23,063 bases of DNA, from contig MNCI01034870.1 in NCBI GenBank assembly GCA_015680685.1, positions 3,287-26,349 of the forward strand, given 5' to 3'. This document shows positions 10,810 through 20,042 of the stretch, piece after piece. A model generated the notes under the pieces. That model was not told the origin of the DNA, searched no databases, and saw only the letters and a list, made by a program, of their open reading frames with translations. Numbering within the stretch: the first letter of the stretch is position 1; the number at the start of each line of letters is the position of its first letter. This stretch comes from Gnetum montanum (Eukaryota > Streptophyta > Gnetopsida > Gnetales > Gnetaceae). Both the position numbers and the translations under genes were made by a program.

Positions 10810-11429
10810 TGCTACGCTATGCCTTGTAGCGTAGCATGTTGGCGTAGTGTAGCAACTTGCTACACCATGCTACGCTATACAACGTAGCATAGTGTAGCCA
10901 CCAGTTTGAAGCAAAAACTTGCATTGCATCCTACTGCATGTGTTGGAAACCTTTGAAGCGCGCATATTTGTTTATTTCATATTCGCTATGTTACATAGCG
11001 TAGCAGCTGGACTTAATCGTGAAAACGTCGACAATCTGCGAACTTTGCCCTTTGCACCGTGAGACTTGCGAACTTGTTGATCCTGCCCTTTGAGTTGCTT
11101 TTTGTTATTCCCATAGAGTTGCTATGTTGTGCTACGCTACGTAGCATAGCAATCGACATGGCCTGCTTTTTGTTAAGTTTCCCGCTTTCTAGTGAAGGAG
11201 CCATTGCTAAAGGACTTGGAGCCGAGTGAAGCAACTATTTTCGAAGGCTAGAGGTGCTAACTGAATGCATTTGAAATCACTAAGTCAGCCGATCCTTCCT
11301 GTCTTGCTCTCGCTACGCTATGTTACGCTACGTAATGTAGCATGGCATAGCATCCTGTCTTGCAACAATTTACAGTTGATCGCTTGAACAACTATCGCTC
11401 GAAGCTTGCTACGCTACATAGCGTAGCAA
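10810..11429. repeat. Array of TGCTACGCTA / TAGCGTAGCA palindromes in the element B U3
   Basis: At least six clusters of the decamer TGCTACGCTA or its complement occur: 10810-10836 (inverted pair), 10868-10895, 10996-11005, 11130-11150, 11310-11350 and 11406-11429. The last is a perfect palindrome of two 11-bp arms around CA. The intervening DNA is otherwise unrelated, so the decamers are dispersed motifs and not a simple tandem array. Possible roles are binding sites for a host factor in the LTR promoter, or hairpin-prone sequence amplified by slippage. Confidence 0.8.
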
Positions 11430-11623
11430 ACTCTTTGACTAGAAAACTCGCCAAACTGTTTTGTGCATCTTGAGCACCACCGAGAACTCTCCGCATCGTT
11501 TCTATGTAGGCTGTCAGCTGGACGAATTACCTAGCTAGAAAATTTGCCAAACTGTTTAGCCTAAAATCGAAATATCCACTTCTTGCCGAAGTGACATGAC
11601 GCTGCCTGAATTGTGAAGGCTCG

Positions 11624-12507
11624 GTGAAGCAAGGATGCCTTGCAAATTTAGGGTGTTTCATGAATCACAAAGCACTCACGCGTAATTCAGTTGAATTCTA
11701 TGGACTTTATAGTTTTCGATGCACTAGTCTTTTAGGAAGTAAAGCTTGCCCTAAGGTCGTTCATTGTCTTCCCAATTACACTTGTGAAGTACAAGGGTAT
11801 GGTTAAGTGAAATTGAGGCATATGATTTTTATCATTTTATGTTTTATGTTTTTGGGTGCTTAAAGAGAGAGGGATAGAGTAATTTAATGACTAATCTAAA
11901 TTAACTATCTAACTGGTTTCTAACTAATCCTAACATAAGCATCCATTCCGACTTTCCATACATGTCTTGAACCCACGTATCCATTGCTAGGTTACCAAGC
12001 ACTATGCTACTGTGTGTACCAAGCAATAACATTGTTGGGGTTTCCAAGTGAATACATGCTATGTTCGAAGTGGTTGTACTTATGTATTAAATCTATTTAG
12101 GTTATCTTGCTTAATTAACTTAATCAACTTAATTACAAGAAAATATTGAATAAATAATTGAAAATATTAAATGCATAGATGAACCATTTAAACTATCTAG
12201 AATGTTGCAAGGTTTATTAAGAAGTTCATCTTTATTGCTGCACACACTATTGTGCTCAAGTACAACAATGCTTCAATAAAGATCCGTACACTCAATGACT
12301 CTTACTGCGGGCACTCAAGAAAAATATTCTAACTTTTGACTAAACAGACTACAAGAGCTTTGCTACTCCTATGAAATTTGATGCCATAAATGCAGCTAGT
12401 GAGCATGTATTTATAGGCCAGGATAGACCCCTACATCGACATGGCTACGTCAATGCAACATATTGTGTCGATGGGGCCCAATCAACGTAACAAACCACGC
12501 TTCATCA
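11624..12507 (-). mobile_element. Diverged A-family LTR, minus orientation
   Basis: This 884-bp block starts on the minus strand with TGATGAAGCGTGGTTTGT, close to the start of the element A LTR. It carries TATAAATA at 12415-12408. Its middle shares the AGCATCCATTCC, GCTAGGTTACCAAGCA and TCATTGTCTTCCCA segments with the LTR at 21705-22584. The inner end (minus-strand GCTTCA) has drifted from TCATCA. No tRNA-Asp primer site or clear polypurine tract flanks it, so it could be a solo LTR or a truncated remnant next to which element B inserted. Confidence 0.75.
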
Positions 12508-13600
12508 ATAGGTACACCCTAAGATTCATAGAAGTTTATAACTTAGTGCTACTAGTGGAATCAAACCTATCACTTGGGATCATGTATATGTAACTTAGCA
12601 CTAGGAGGGTGCATGATTCAAAACTTTTTGTTACTTAATATGTGTATAGTATATATTAAACACTCAAATAAAATAGTGATTGTCTATATGAAACTTCGTG
12701 TTAGGAAAGCACATGATTTAAAACCCTTAATTACTTTACATTAATCAACTCATTTATATAATTATACTTGTTGTACCATTCTTATTAGTTTAACTTTTTT
12801 AAAAATCTACTAGATTAAGAGAATACCAAAATGTTAAGGATGAATAGGCATAAAAAACCTCAGCTACTCTATTGTTCCTTTAGCTTTTTTATGGTAATTT
12901 ATTCCTTGCCATTGATGTCTATTGTTATCTTAATTTTTTAATGGTAATTTATCCATTNTTAAATATGCTTACTCCCTTTTTTCTCATTAAACTAATTTAT
13001 GATACTTGAGAACGCCATATAAATTCTCATATCAAAGCATATATCTTTGATATATCGTCAGAAAAAGTAAACTGATTTTTAAAAATAAAAAAGCTTGGAC
13101 ATGAAAAAATGATCCCTTCATCTTATTTCTTCATATTTATTGAATTTCAGAATATACTGGAAAAAACAACTATTTTTTTGGTATAATATGGTGTTTTTAA
13201 TACCAAAGATTTGATCTTTCATGAAAATGAAATGTTTGCATCAACCATAAATCCGTCCCAAGATTCAATCAAAGGTTCTCAAAGAAAAAATAATTTTTTC
13301 TTTGCTTCTATCATTCTAGAAGGTGCATTAGGTTTTTTACTGGTTAGATTTTCAAGTGCGACGACCGTCAGCTGAAGAAGCCGAGTCAACAAGGCGGTGC
13401 AAACGTTATCAACACGGAAAGCGGAACATAGACATAGACAGCAGCGTGTGTCGTGTGTAGCAGGTCAAGAAGAGTTGGTGACAATGAATTTGTCACAATC
13501 ATATTACAATAATTCGCTGTGATTCTGCCTGCGGTTCAGTTTTTTCAAAATTAAATGTATCTGTCACACAATAATAACGATGCTTTCGTCTACAATACGG
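12508..13600. other. AT-rich intergenic DNA with one assembly N
   Basis: I see no gene. Two related segments of about 55 bp (12586-12640 and 12683-12740) share a pattern like ATGAAACTT-GTTAGGA-GCATGATT-AAA and look like an old direct duplication. A single N is at 12958. The last few hundred bases may include the upstream region of the WAT1-like copy that follows. Confidence 0.55.
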
Positions 13601-13692
13601 TGAGGTGAGATGCCGATAATGACATGTATATATATTTTATTTCATGACATGTACAGTAGGCAGTTTCTAGTCATTTCCAACCCTTCGCCTCC

Positions 13693-13699
13693 TATAAAA
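13693..13699 (+). promoter_or_regulatory. TATA box of WAT1-like copy 1
   Basis: TATAAAA sits in CTCCTATAAAAGGCC, about 100 bp before the ATG at 13796. The leader that follows shares AGAAGAAGACACC and CAATCTCAC with the leader of the inverted copy. Confidence 0.65.
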
Positions 13700-13795
13700 G
13701 GCCTTTACCACAAGAAGAAGACACCACTTGACAGCAATCTCACTCATCCACCGCGCCCGCTGCCCCGCCCCCACGTGAAAAAAATAGAAACAGAG

Positions 13796-14851
13796 ATGGC
13801 GAGAGATACCAACTCCTCTTGGGTTCCTGCGTTAATGTTGGTGGTCCTTCAGGTGGTTTTTGCGGCCACCATCATACTTGGTAAGGCCGCAATGTCACAG
13901 GGATTGGCATTTAGTGTTTTTGTGTTTTACCGGCATGCTGTGGCAGCTGCAACATTGTCTCCTGCAGCTTATGTTCTAGAAAGGTAAGCATTATTGCATT
14001 TTCTATTGTTGCGTTTTTTTCTTCGATGCCCTTCATTTGTTTCGATTTTGGTCACTGAAATTGAGCTCTCTCTGTAGGAAACCTGGACCAGGCTTACCAA
14101 GGGCGTCCTTATATATATTTTCCTCGGAGCATTGCTGGGGATAACAATTAATCAATTTTTATATTACAGCTCCATGCACTTTGGATCTGTAATGGTGACT
14201 AACGCACTGGGGAACATGCTTCCAGCCATAAGTTTTATGATGGCGGTGGCAATGAAAATAGAAAAACTCAACGTGAGCAAGCGTGCCTGCCAAGCTAAGC
14301 TCCTGGGCACTGTTTTCAGCATCGGTGGAGCAATGGTAATCACATTCTATCATGGGCCAGATATACCTTTTCTGTTTTTGCACTCGTTCATAACGACGAG
14401 TGATCAACATGCAACGGGAGGGTCGCAAGTCCTGAAAGGCTCGCTTCTGGTGTTGCTGAGCAGCGTGTTCTATTCATCCTGGTTCATCTTGCAGGCCAAG
14501 ATAGGCAGCAGATACAAGGCCTAGTACTCCAGCACCGTACTCATGTGCATGTTCACCATCATCCAGGTCGGCTGCGGCTTCCTCATTTTGCAGCTATGGC
14601 GCCCTAATTGGCAGGGCTGGAAACTGGGGTGTGATTTGAGGCTTGCCTCCATTCTTTTCTCGGTAATTCGACTTTGTAGCCCAAATTCCATAATGCGAAT
14701 TTTAGCAGTTAATGGTTTTTGCTGATCAACCTGTGAAATAATGTGCAGGGCATGGGCACTGCGATATGCTTTTCGGTAATGTCGTGGGTTATCCGTAAGA
14801 AGGGGCCTCTCATCGTGACCATGTTTACTCCAATGCAGCTCATCATGGTGG
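13796..14851 (+). pseudogene. WAT1-related (MtN21/EamA) transporter, broken copy 1
   Basis: WAT1-related (UMAMIT) proteins are plant membrane transporters of about ten helices made from two EamA domains; some move auxin or amino acids. Exon 1 (13796-13983) starts MARDTNSSWVPALMLVVLQV and gives two membrane helices ending AAYVLER. Intron 1 is 13984-14077 (GTAAGC...TGTAG). Exon 2 (14078-14662) encodes LGITINQFLYYSSMHFGS, NALGNMLPAISF and LLSSVFYSSWFILQAKIG. Intron 2 is 14663-14748. Exon 3 begins GMGTAICFSVMSWVIRKKGP and stops being WAT1-like after FTPMQLIMV. There are three lesions: one G is missing at the start of exon 2 compared with the inverted copy (frameshift), an in-frame TAG at 14522, and loss of everything after exon 3 where the palindrome centre begins. 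It is therefore not functional as a transporter. Confidence 0.88.
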
Positions 14852-15988
14852 ACATGGTCACAATGAGAGACCCCTTCTTACGGATAACTCACAACATTAC
14901 TGAGAAGCATATCTCTGTGCCCACACCATGCACATTATTTCATAGGTTGATCAGCAAAAACCATTAAGTGCCAAAATTCGCATTACGGAATTTGGGCTAC
15001 AAAGTCGAATTACCGAGCAAAGGACGGAGGCAAGCCTCAAATCACACCCAGGTTTCCAGCCCTGCCAGTCAGGGCACCACAGCTGCAAAATGAGGAAGCT
15101 GCAGCCGGCCTAGATGATGGTGAACATGCACATGAGTGCGGTGCTGGAGTACTAGGCCNTGGCCTGGATGATGGTGAACATGCACATGAGTGCGGTGCTG
15201 GAGTACTAGGCCTTGTATCTGCTGCCTATCTTGGCCTGCAAGATGAACCAGGACGAATAGAACACGCTGCTCAGCAACGCCAGAAGCGAGCCTTTCAGGA
15301 CTTGCGATCCTCCTGCTGCATGTTGATCACTCGTCGTTTTGGACGAGTGCAAAAACGGAAAAGGTATATTAGGCCCATGGTAGAAGATGATTACCATTGC
15401 GCCACCGATGCTGAAAACAGTGCCCAGGAGCTTAGTCTGGCAGGTGCGCTTACTCATGTTGAGTTTTTCTATTCTCAGCGTCACCGTCATTATAAAACTT
15501 ATGGCTGGAAGCATGTTCCCCAGTGCGTTAGTCACCATCATAGATCCAAAGTGCATGGAGCTGTAATATAAAAATTGGTTGATGGTTATCCACAGCAATG
15601 CACCGAGGAAAATATTTATGAGGACGCGCTTGGTAAGCCTGGGCTAGGTTTCCCTACACAGAGAGCCCTAGTTTCAGTGAGACCAAAATCAAAACAAACG
15701 GGACATCCAAGAAAAAAAACACAAGAAAAAAAATGCAACACTGATGCTAAGGAATAGAAAATGCAACAGTGCTGCCGGGGAATAGATATCGTTACATGCT
15801 TACCTTTCCAGAAGATAAGCTGGAGGCGATAGGGTTGCAGCGGCGATAGCGTGCTGGTAAAACACAAAAACATTAAATGAAAGTCCCTGAGTCATTGCCG
15901 CCTTAGCAAGTATGTTGGTGGTTGCGAAAATCATCTGAACGACCACCAAGATTATCGTAGCAGCCCAGAAGTTCATTTCTCTGGCCAT
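14852..15988 (-). pseudogene. WAT1-related (MtN21/EamA) transporter, broken copy 2
   Basis: Exon 1 (15988-15804) starts MAREMNFWAATIILVVVQMI and ends AYLLER. Intron 1 is 15803-15654 (GTAAGC...GTGTAG). Exon 2 (15653-15014) keeps its frame across the junction but has TAG at 15646 and TAG at 15208. The 15208 stop is the same codon as the one at 14522 in copy 1. Intron 2 (15013-14928) has lost its acceptor: the AG reads AT at 14929-14928. Exon 3 has a TGA at 14891 and is cut at the palindrome centre, so the second EamA half is missing. Exon 2 also contains the 52-bp duplication around the N at 15159, which is probably an assembly artefact. Confidence 0.87.
15107..15212. other. N flanked by a 52-bp duplication (probable assembly join)
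   Basis: 15107-15158 and 15161-15212 are the same 52 bases with one difference (GGCCTA versus GGCCTG near the start), separated by N and T. This is the pattern left when overlapping contig ends are joined with one N instead of being merged. Confidence 0.8.
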
Positions 15989-16078
15989 CTCTCTCTGACC
16001 ATCTCTCTCCTTGCAATGTCTTCTAGGGGGGTTGTTAAGGTGAGATTGCGGTGTCTTCTTCTATCAGCGAGGCCACGG

Positions 16079-16085
16079 ATTTATA
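16079..16085 (-). promoter_or_regulatory. TATA box of WAT1-like copy 2
   Basis: TATAAAT on the minus strand (CTCTATAAATCCG) lies about 90 bp before the ATG at 15988, mirroring copy 1. The 52 bases 16079-16130 that include it recur at 17446-17500. Confidence 0.65.
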
Positions 16086-16130
16086 GAGAGGCAAACATTT
16101 CGAGGGTTTTGAGGGCTGACAGCCGTTGCC

Positions 16131-17244
16131 AGTTGAGATTGCAACTTTACTACGGTAGGCTTCGGAAACTACAATTGCCAACTAAATCTTGACTGGTTCT
16201 TTGAAAACCATGGTTTTTTTAACTCGGTAATAACAACGATTAGTTACTGACTTGGAAATTTTGTCGATCCAAGTTGAGTTGGCATGATTTAATTTTTAAA
16301 TTGCAGAGTTCTTCTCTTTCTTTGCCCGGACTCACACAACACAGAGATGCCTACAGCTTCTCTGTTGTAATATAGTTTGTCTATTGATCCTCCCTCTAAC
16401 ATACTTATGTTGAACTAGGCAAAGAGTAGAATCATCAAAGCTAAAGACGCCATTATTACAGCAAAATCAAGAAGACAAAATCACAACTTTAGGTAGGCTT
16501 CATAACATGTGGCGTTGTCCGAGACCCTAGAGTTAGCAACTTCCTTTTTTACCCTACTTCTCTTTCACCATAGGCCTCTCCCTCATCTCTTCTGTAAACT
16601 TCGACGAGAAAAGTGTAACGCACTGCTAAATTATAGGTAGACGAAGCACAGAAATATCCAAACATTGAGAGACCAGATACATTTTACATTGAGATACCAG
16701 ATACATTTTCTTCTCCATTTTTGTGTTTTACAAACCATCATTATTGTCACCTGCTCTGCAAGCAAGCAAGGAGCAGCTGAAACAAAAAGCCACGTAGCCC
16801 GCATGTTTGATATTAAAGTAGAATCTTTGACCCATCATTCCTTGCTTAGGTTTTCTGCACAATGTTTGACCAACGTCAGCGTTCCATGATGGTCTGCTCT
16901 TGCATTCATTGATCACTATAGCAGACTACCTTGTTACGGTCTACTTGCTGAACACTTTTCTTCTATGGTCGTTGGCAACAGTGTGGAGTGCTACCGCTGG
17001 AGATAATGGGGATGTTTTGGATGTTTGGAGTGACGATGTAGCTGATGAAATGGATGGATTCCCATATGGGTGGGTAGTGGACATGATGCTACTAATCATG
17101 TTGGCCTGACTCATGTCGGGGACGGAGGAAAAGGAATGGATCTTCTTGACTTGCATTCCTTTTTGCATGCATGCGATTGTTCTTCTTGCTTGTTGGATTG
17201 ACTTGCATTTCCAATGCAAAAGTTGGTTTAGTCATCTCTTTTAA
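16131..17244. other. Intergenic DNA, no recognisable gene
   Basis: Short open frames exist on both strands around 16665-17219, but they overlap in antisense, lack known motifs and show no splice or promoter logic. A small duplication (GAGACCAGATACATTTT then GAGATACCAGATACATTTT) lies at 16670-16710. Confidence 0.5.
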
Positions 17245-17444
17245 CGTAACATGGCTCTAAAAAATTGAACCATGACAATTTGTAATGCACTTCTTTTTAG
17301 GTTTCAAAACCTAAAAGGAAGTGCATTACCTGTGTCCCTAAGAAACCTAAGAAGAAGTGCATTACAAATTGTCATGTGTCCCTAAACCTAAGAAGAAGTG
17401 AATTACAAATTGTCATGGTTCAAAATGTTCAGAGCCATGTTACG
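17245..17444. mobile_element. Foldback, MITE-like element
   Basis: The 200-bp segment starts CGTAACATGGCTCT and ends with the reverse complement AGAGCCATGTTACG. The inverted arms extend to nearly 60 bp (17245-17303 and 17387-17444) with a shared core GACAATTTGTAATGCACTTC. The inside holds two further partial copies of the right-arm core (17306-17330 and 17343-17376), so it can fold several ways. It has no coding capacity. I could not identify a target-site duplication, so the superfamily is open. Confidence 0.75.
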
Positions 17445-17445
17445 G

Positions 17446-17500
17446 ATTTTTATAGGGAGGTGAACATTCCACAGGGGTTCAAGGGCTGACAGCCGTTGCC
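17446..17500 (-). promoter_or_regulatory. Duplicate of the WAT1 copy 2 promoter region
   Basis: This segment resembles 16079-16130: both have a TATA sequence on the minus strand followed (plus-strand reading) by GAGGGCTGACAGCCGTTGCC or a close form. No WAT1 exon follows it: the foldback element sits immediately downstream on the minus strand, and the DNA beyond is unrelated. It may be the remnant of a third copy. Confidence 0.65.
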
Positions 17501-17510
17501 CTGAATCCGG

Positions 17511-17760
17511 GAATCAGGGAAGGACGCAGGGAAGAAACATCATTGAGCCTCAATTCAGGAATCAGGGAAGGATGTAGGGACACAACATCATTGAGCCTCA
17601 ATCTAGGAATCAGGGAAGGACGCAGGGAAGAAACATCATTGAGCCTCAATTCGGGAATCAGGGAAGGACGTAGGGAAGAAACATCATTGAGCCTTAATTT
17701 GGGAATCAGGGAAGGATGCAGGGAAGAAACATCATTGAGCCTCAATCCGCTAATCAGGGA
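17511..17760. repeat. 48-bp minisatellite, five units plus a partial one
   Basis: Units begin GAATCAGGGAAGGA at 17511, 17559, 17607, 17655 and 17703, with a partial start at 17751, an exact 48-bp period. Unit differences are few and mostly transitions. Because 48 is a multiple of 3 and lacks stops, frames stay open on both strands with 16-residue repeats: minus strand LRLNDVSSLRPSLIPE, plus strand LSLNSGIREGRREETS. I see no start context or domain that makes either a gene. Confidence 0.92.
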
Positions 17761-18983
17761 TAGCTTTTTCACGGTTAGGGTACGTTGTCGCTACTGAGTA
17801 CCAAAGAAAGTAAAGCGACAACATTAAAATTGTCATGTAAACCCTGAAATCCGTCGTGTTTCCATTTTTGCCAACAAATGCTCTCCAAAATCCATCGCAT
17901 TTCTGCCTATTCCTGCTCTGGTTGCCTATCTCTCGGTTGTTGCTCCTCCGTCGCGTCATTGCCTCCCTCGCCAACTTCGTTTTCGTCCCTCTGCTTCAAA
18001 GCTTTGGTAGCGCACCATTTCTTCGACAGTAGCACGTCCAACCAAATGTGTTATGTTGAAATGTTTTTTCAAAATCTGCATGTAAACTCTTTCTCCTTTA
18101 AATTACAAAGCTGATTGACAACATTGTTTTGCTTCTTCCTTGTCGACCTTTGCATACATTCTCTCAATCCAATTCATTTATCTCGTAGTATGAGAGAAAA
18201 TTGCAGCCCTAATTTTTCCGCAAAGTATAAACCACAATTTTTATTCATAGGTCCCAACACTCCCATGCCAGGGCCTTGACTAAATAAGTTCTAGTCCATT
18301 GACAGTTAAAAATCCTATGGTTATAGTTCATTATCTAGTAATGAAACTAGCAAGTTTAAGTCACAATTTAGAAATGGCTCTATTCCTCGATAATTATCAT
18401 GTTGGCTATACATCATAAAGTACATCTACAATCATTCTTTGGTTTAACAATCAGAGTGAGGTGGAAGCATGATAATTCAAAAAATTTAAACAATTTACAA
18501 AGGAGTTTAATGATAACTTAAGGGTGCCTTTATGTACCGATCTTTACCTAACAAGCCAATGCGATTATCACTTATGCAACCTATCATCATCTCTTGTTAA
18601 AAAAATAAAACAAAAAAAAAGAGAAGTAAAGGAGTTAGGGTGTGAAGTGATTGAAAATTAGTATTCTCAAATACTAGCTATGATACCATCTCCCTACTGG
18701 CAATTATCAATTATTTAGCTTCTAGGAAGTTTCTTGGTTTGTGATCGTTACTGTCCNTTATCAATTATTTAGCTTCTAGGAAGTTTCTTGGTTTGTGATC
18801 GTTACTATCCATTTACGATGGTCATTCTTGCCACCTTTCCACCACAAGTTTTCTTATTTTTCATGCCTTCCACGTAGATGCAAACGTTACTTGCCACAAC
18901 AATGAAGTTTTAGCTGCAATTTCTGTTTCCATGCACAATTTAAAATTGCACAATCCATTTATGGCTAATTTGCAAATGATACA
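17761..18983. other. Intergenic DNA with one assembly join
   Basis: I recognise no gene. 18704-18756 and 18758-18810 are the same 53 bases with one mismatch (CTGTCC versus CTATCC), separated by an N at 18757, again an unmerged contig overlap. The rest is AT-rich. A minus-strand frame at 17974-17750 has no recognisable motif. Confidence 0.55.
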
Positions 18984-19854
18984 TGATGAGTGGCGAGATA
19001 CCCCTATGCCCAACCATACGAATCACAAGCATTCATGCATGAACTGGTCAAATTCCATAGATGGAACTAGTTGTGGCATCTAGATCGTTATGCTTTGATC
19101 GAAGTTTGTTGTCTTCCCACTTGGACTAGTGGTAGCTTTGTCATGTATGGTTTAGTCCAAAGTGAGTCATATGATGTTGTCTAATTTTATGATGCTCCTA
19201 ATGATGATAAAGAGATGAATTGACTAAGCTAATGAACAATGGAAAATAAGATCTAAACTAGCGTATGTGCAAAGAGTATTCATCCCCAATTGTCCGTACA
19301 CACCTTGGACTTCATATAACTACTGTTGGGATTGCCAAGCGTACATCATTGGGCTAGATTACTAAGTACTTACACTTAAGTGCTCATGATTAAGTTGTAC
19401 TCATTTTACTTAATGATAGGAATATTAAATAGCAATAAATGAAAACATTAACTAACGAAAATAGTAAATAATTGAACAATTAAATAATTAAAGCAATAAT
19501 AAATCTAATTGAATGCGGCAATGATGGACATAATCTTAATATTTATTTCCAATCATATAATATGTCTAAGTACGTCACACTTGAACAAAGGTGTTGTACA
19601 ATTACAAACATCACACTGCGAGCATGCACTTGGAATGATAGAACTTGAATTTTGAAATCTAAGAAAAACTATCAAAAACTAAGAACTAAAACTATGTTCC
19701 AACCATGCACCCAAGTGGTATATTTATAAGTTTGCACGAAAGAGACAATATCAAATATCTGACATCATTTCTTAAGACTTGATATCGCTTATCTGATATT
19801 GAAGCCTCGATATCAGGTATCCAATATTGGGGCTGACACAATGATGATTCATCA
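18984..19854 (-). mobile_element. 3' LTR of element C (A family)
   Basis: This is an 871-bp LTR, minus-strand start TGATGA at 19854 and end TCATCA at 18984, with TATAAATA at 19728-19721. A G-rich polypurine tract lies directly upstream at 19863-19855, so this is a 3' LTR. U3 contains GATATC palindromes (19781-19786, 19809-19814), as in element A. The DNA beyond 18984 is unrelated flank. Confidence 0.87.
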
Positions 19855-19863
19855 TACCCCCAC
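19855..19863 (-). other. Polypurine tract of element C
   Basis: Minus-strand GTGGGGGTA ends exactly at the LTR start. This is the second-strand primer position in LTR retrotransposons. Confidence 0.72.
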
Positions 19864-20042
19864 GACTGAATGAAAACTCATCCTTGAGTTGAAAAAAATG
19901 AGGAATAAGTTCTTTGCAAACATTGATGGAAAGGTATGGAATTATTAATTAACTTAGACAAACAAACAAATGGGCTTATACATGTCATAGTGGTGCTTTA
20001 TAAAAATTAGACACAAAATTATAAGACATAACTCAGGGAAGC

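Larger units (their letters stand above)
5280..11600 (-). mobile_element. Element B: gag-protease LTR retrotransposon lacking polymerase
   Basis: Reading the minus strand: LTR (about 11600 to 9979), primer-binding-site-like sequence (9972-9954), leader with a direct duplication, gag (from ATG 9611), zinc-knuckle-like segment, aspartic protease (6649-6131) plus a conserved tail, then a tandem-repeat 3' region (5670-5385). No reverse transcriptase, RNase H or integrase motifs are present, although the gag and protease spacing is typical of Tat/Ogre-type Ty3/gypsy elements. That resembles non-autonomous gag-only (TR-GAG) elements, or a deletion derivative. The left end has no second LTR: the sequence runs into the opposite-strand element A around 5280-5385. 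The right LTR border is uncertain to within some tens of bases. Confidence 0.7.
9979..11600 (-). mobile_element. 5' LTR of element B
   Basis: The minus-strand 3' end is GGTCGCAACA at 9988-9979, next to the primer-binding site. A TATAAATA lies at 10596-10589, so R plus U5 is roughly 580 bp and U3 lies to the right. U3 contains many small palindromes (10810-11429) and a 23-bp direct duplication (11439-11461 and 11535-11557, two mismatches). The outer border is not certain; the A-family LTR starts at 11624, so it must lie before that, perhaps near 11596 where the minus strand reads TGTCA. No second copy of this LTR is visible in the window. Confidence 0.65.
13690..16085. repeat. Large imperfect palindrome (tail-to-tail WAT1-like copies)
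   Basis: The left arm runs from the TATA box near 13693 to 14824, and the right arm from 14852 to the TATA box near 16085. The centre is a 27-bp unpaired segment, 14825-14851. At the centre the arms agree at 19 of 21 positions (left arm ending CGTGACCATGT, right arm starting ACATGGTCAC). Exons and introns pair throughout, with moderate divergence: about 17 of 130 residues differ in exon 2, and intron 1 is 94 versus 150 bp. The divergence shows these are two real copies and not one sequence folded by the assembler. The right arm contains the N at 15159. Confidence 0.87.

Noticed and set aside
10810-11429. CRISPR array
   Set aside because: Repeats are only about 10 bp, irregularly spaced and inverted, in a plant LTR; no cas genes or regular spacers.
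14159-15571. Open frames of 89 codons antisense to each WAT1 copy
   Set aside because: They are exact reverse-strand shadows of exon 2 in the two inverted copies.
16941-17219. Minus-strand frame of 92 codons (Ser/Thr-rich)
   Set aside because: No recognisable domain, an overlapping open frame on the other strand, and no support for transcription.
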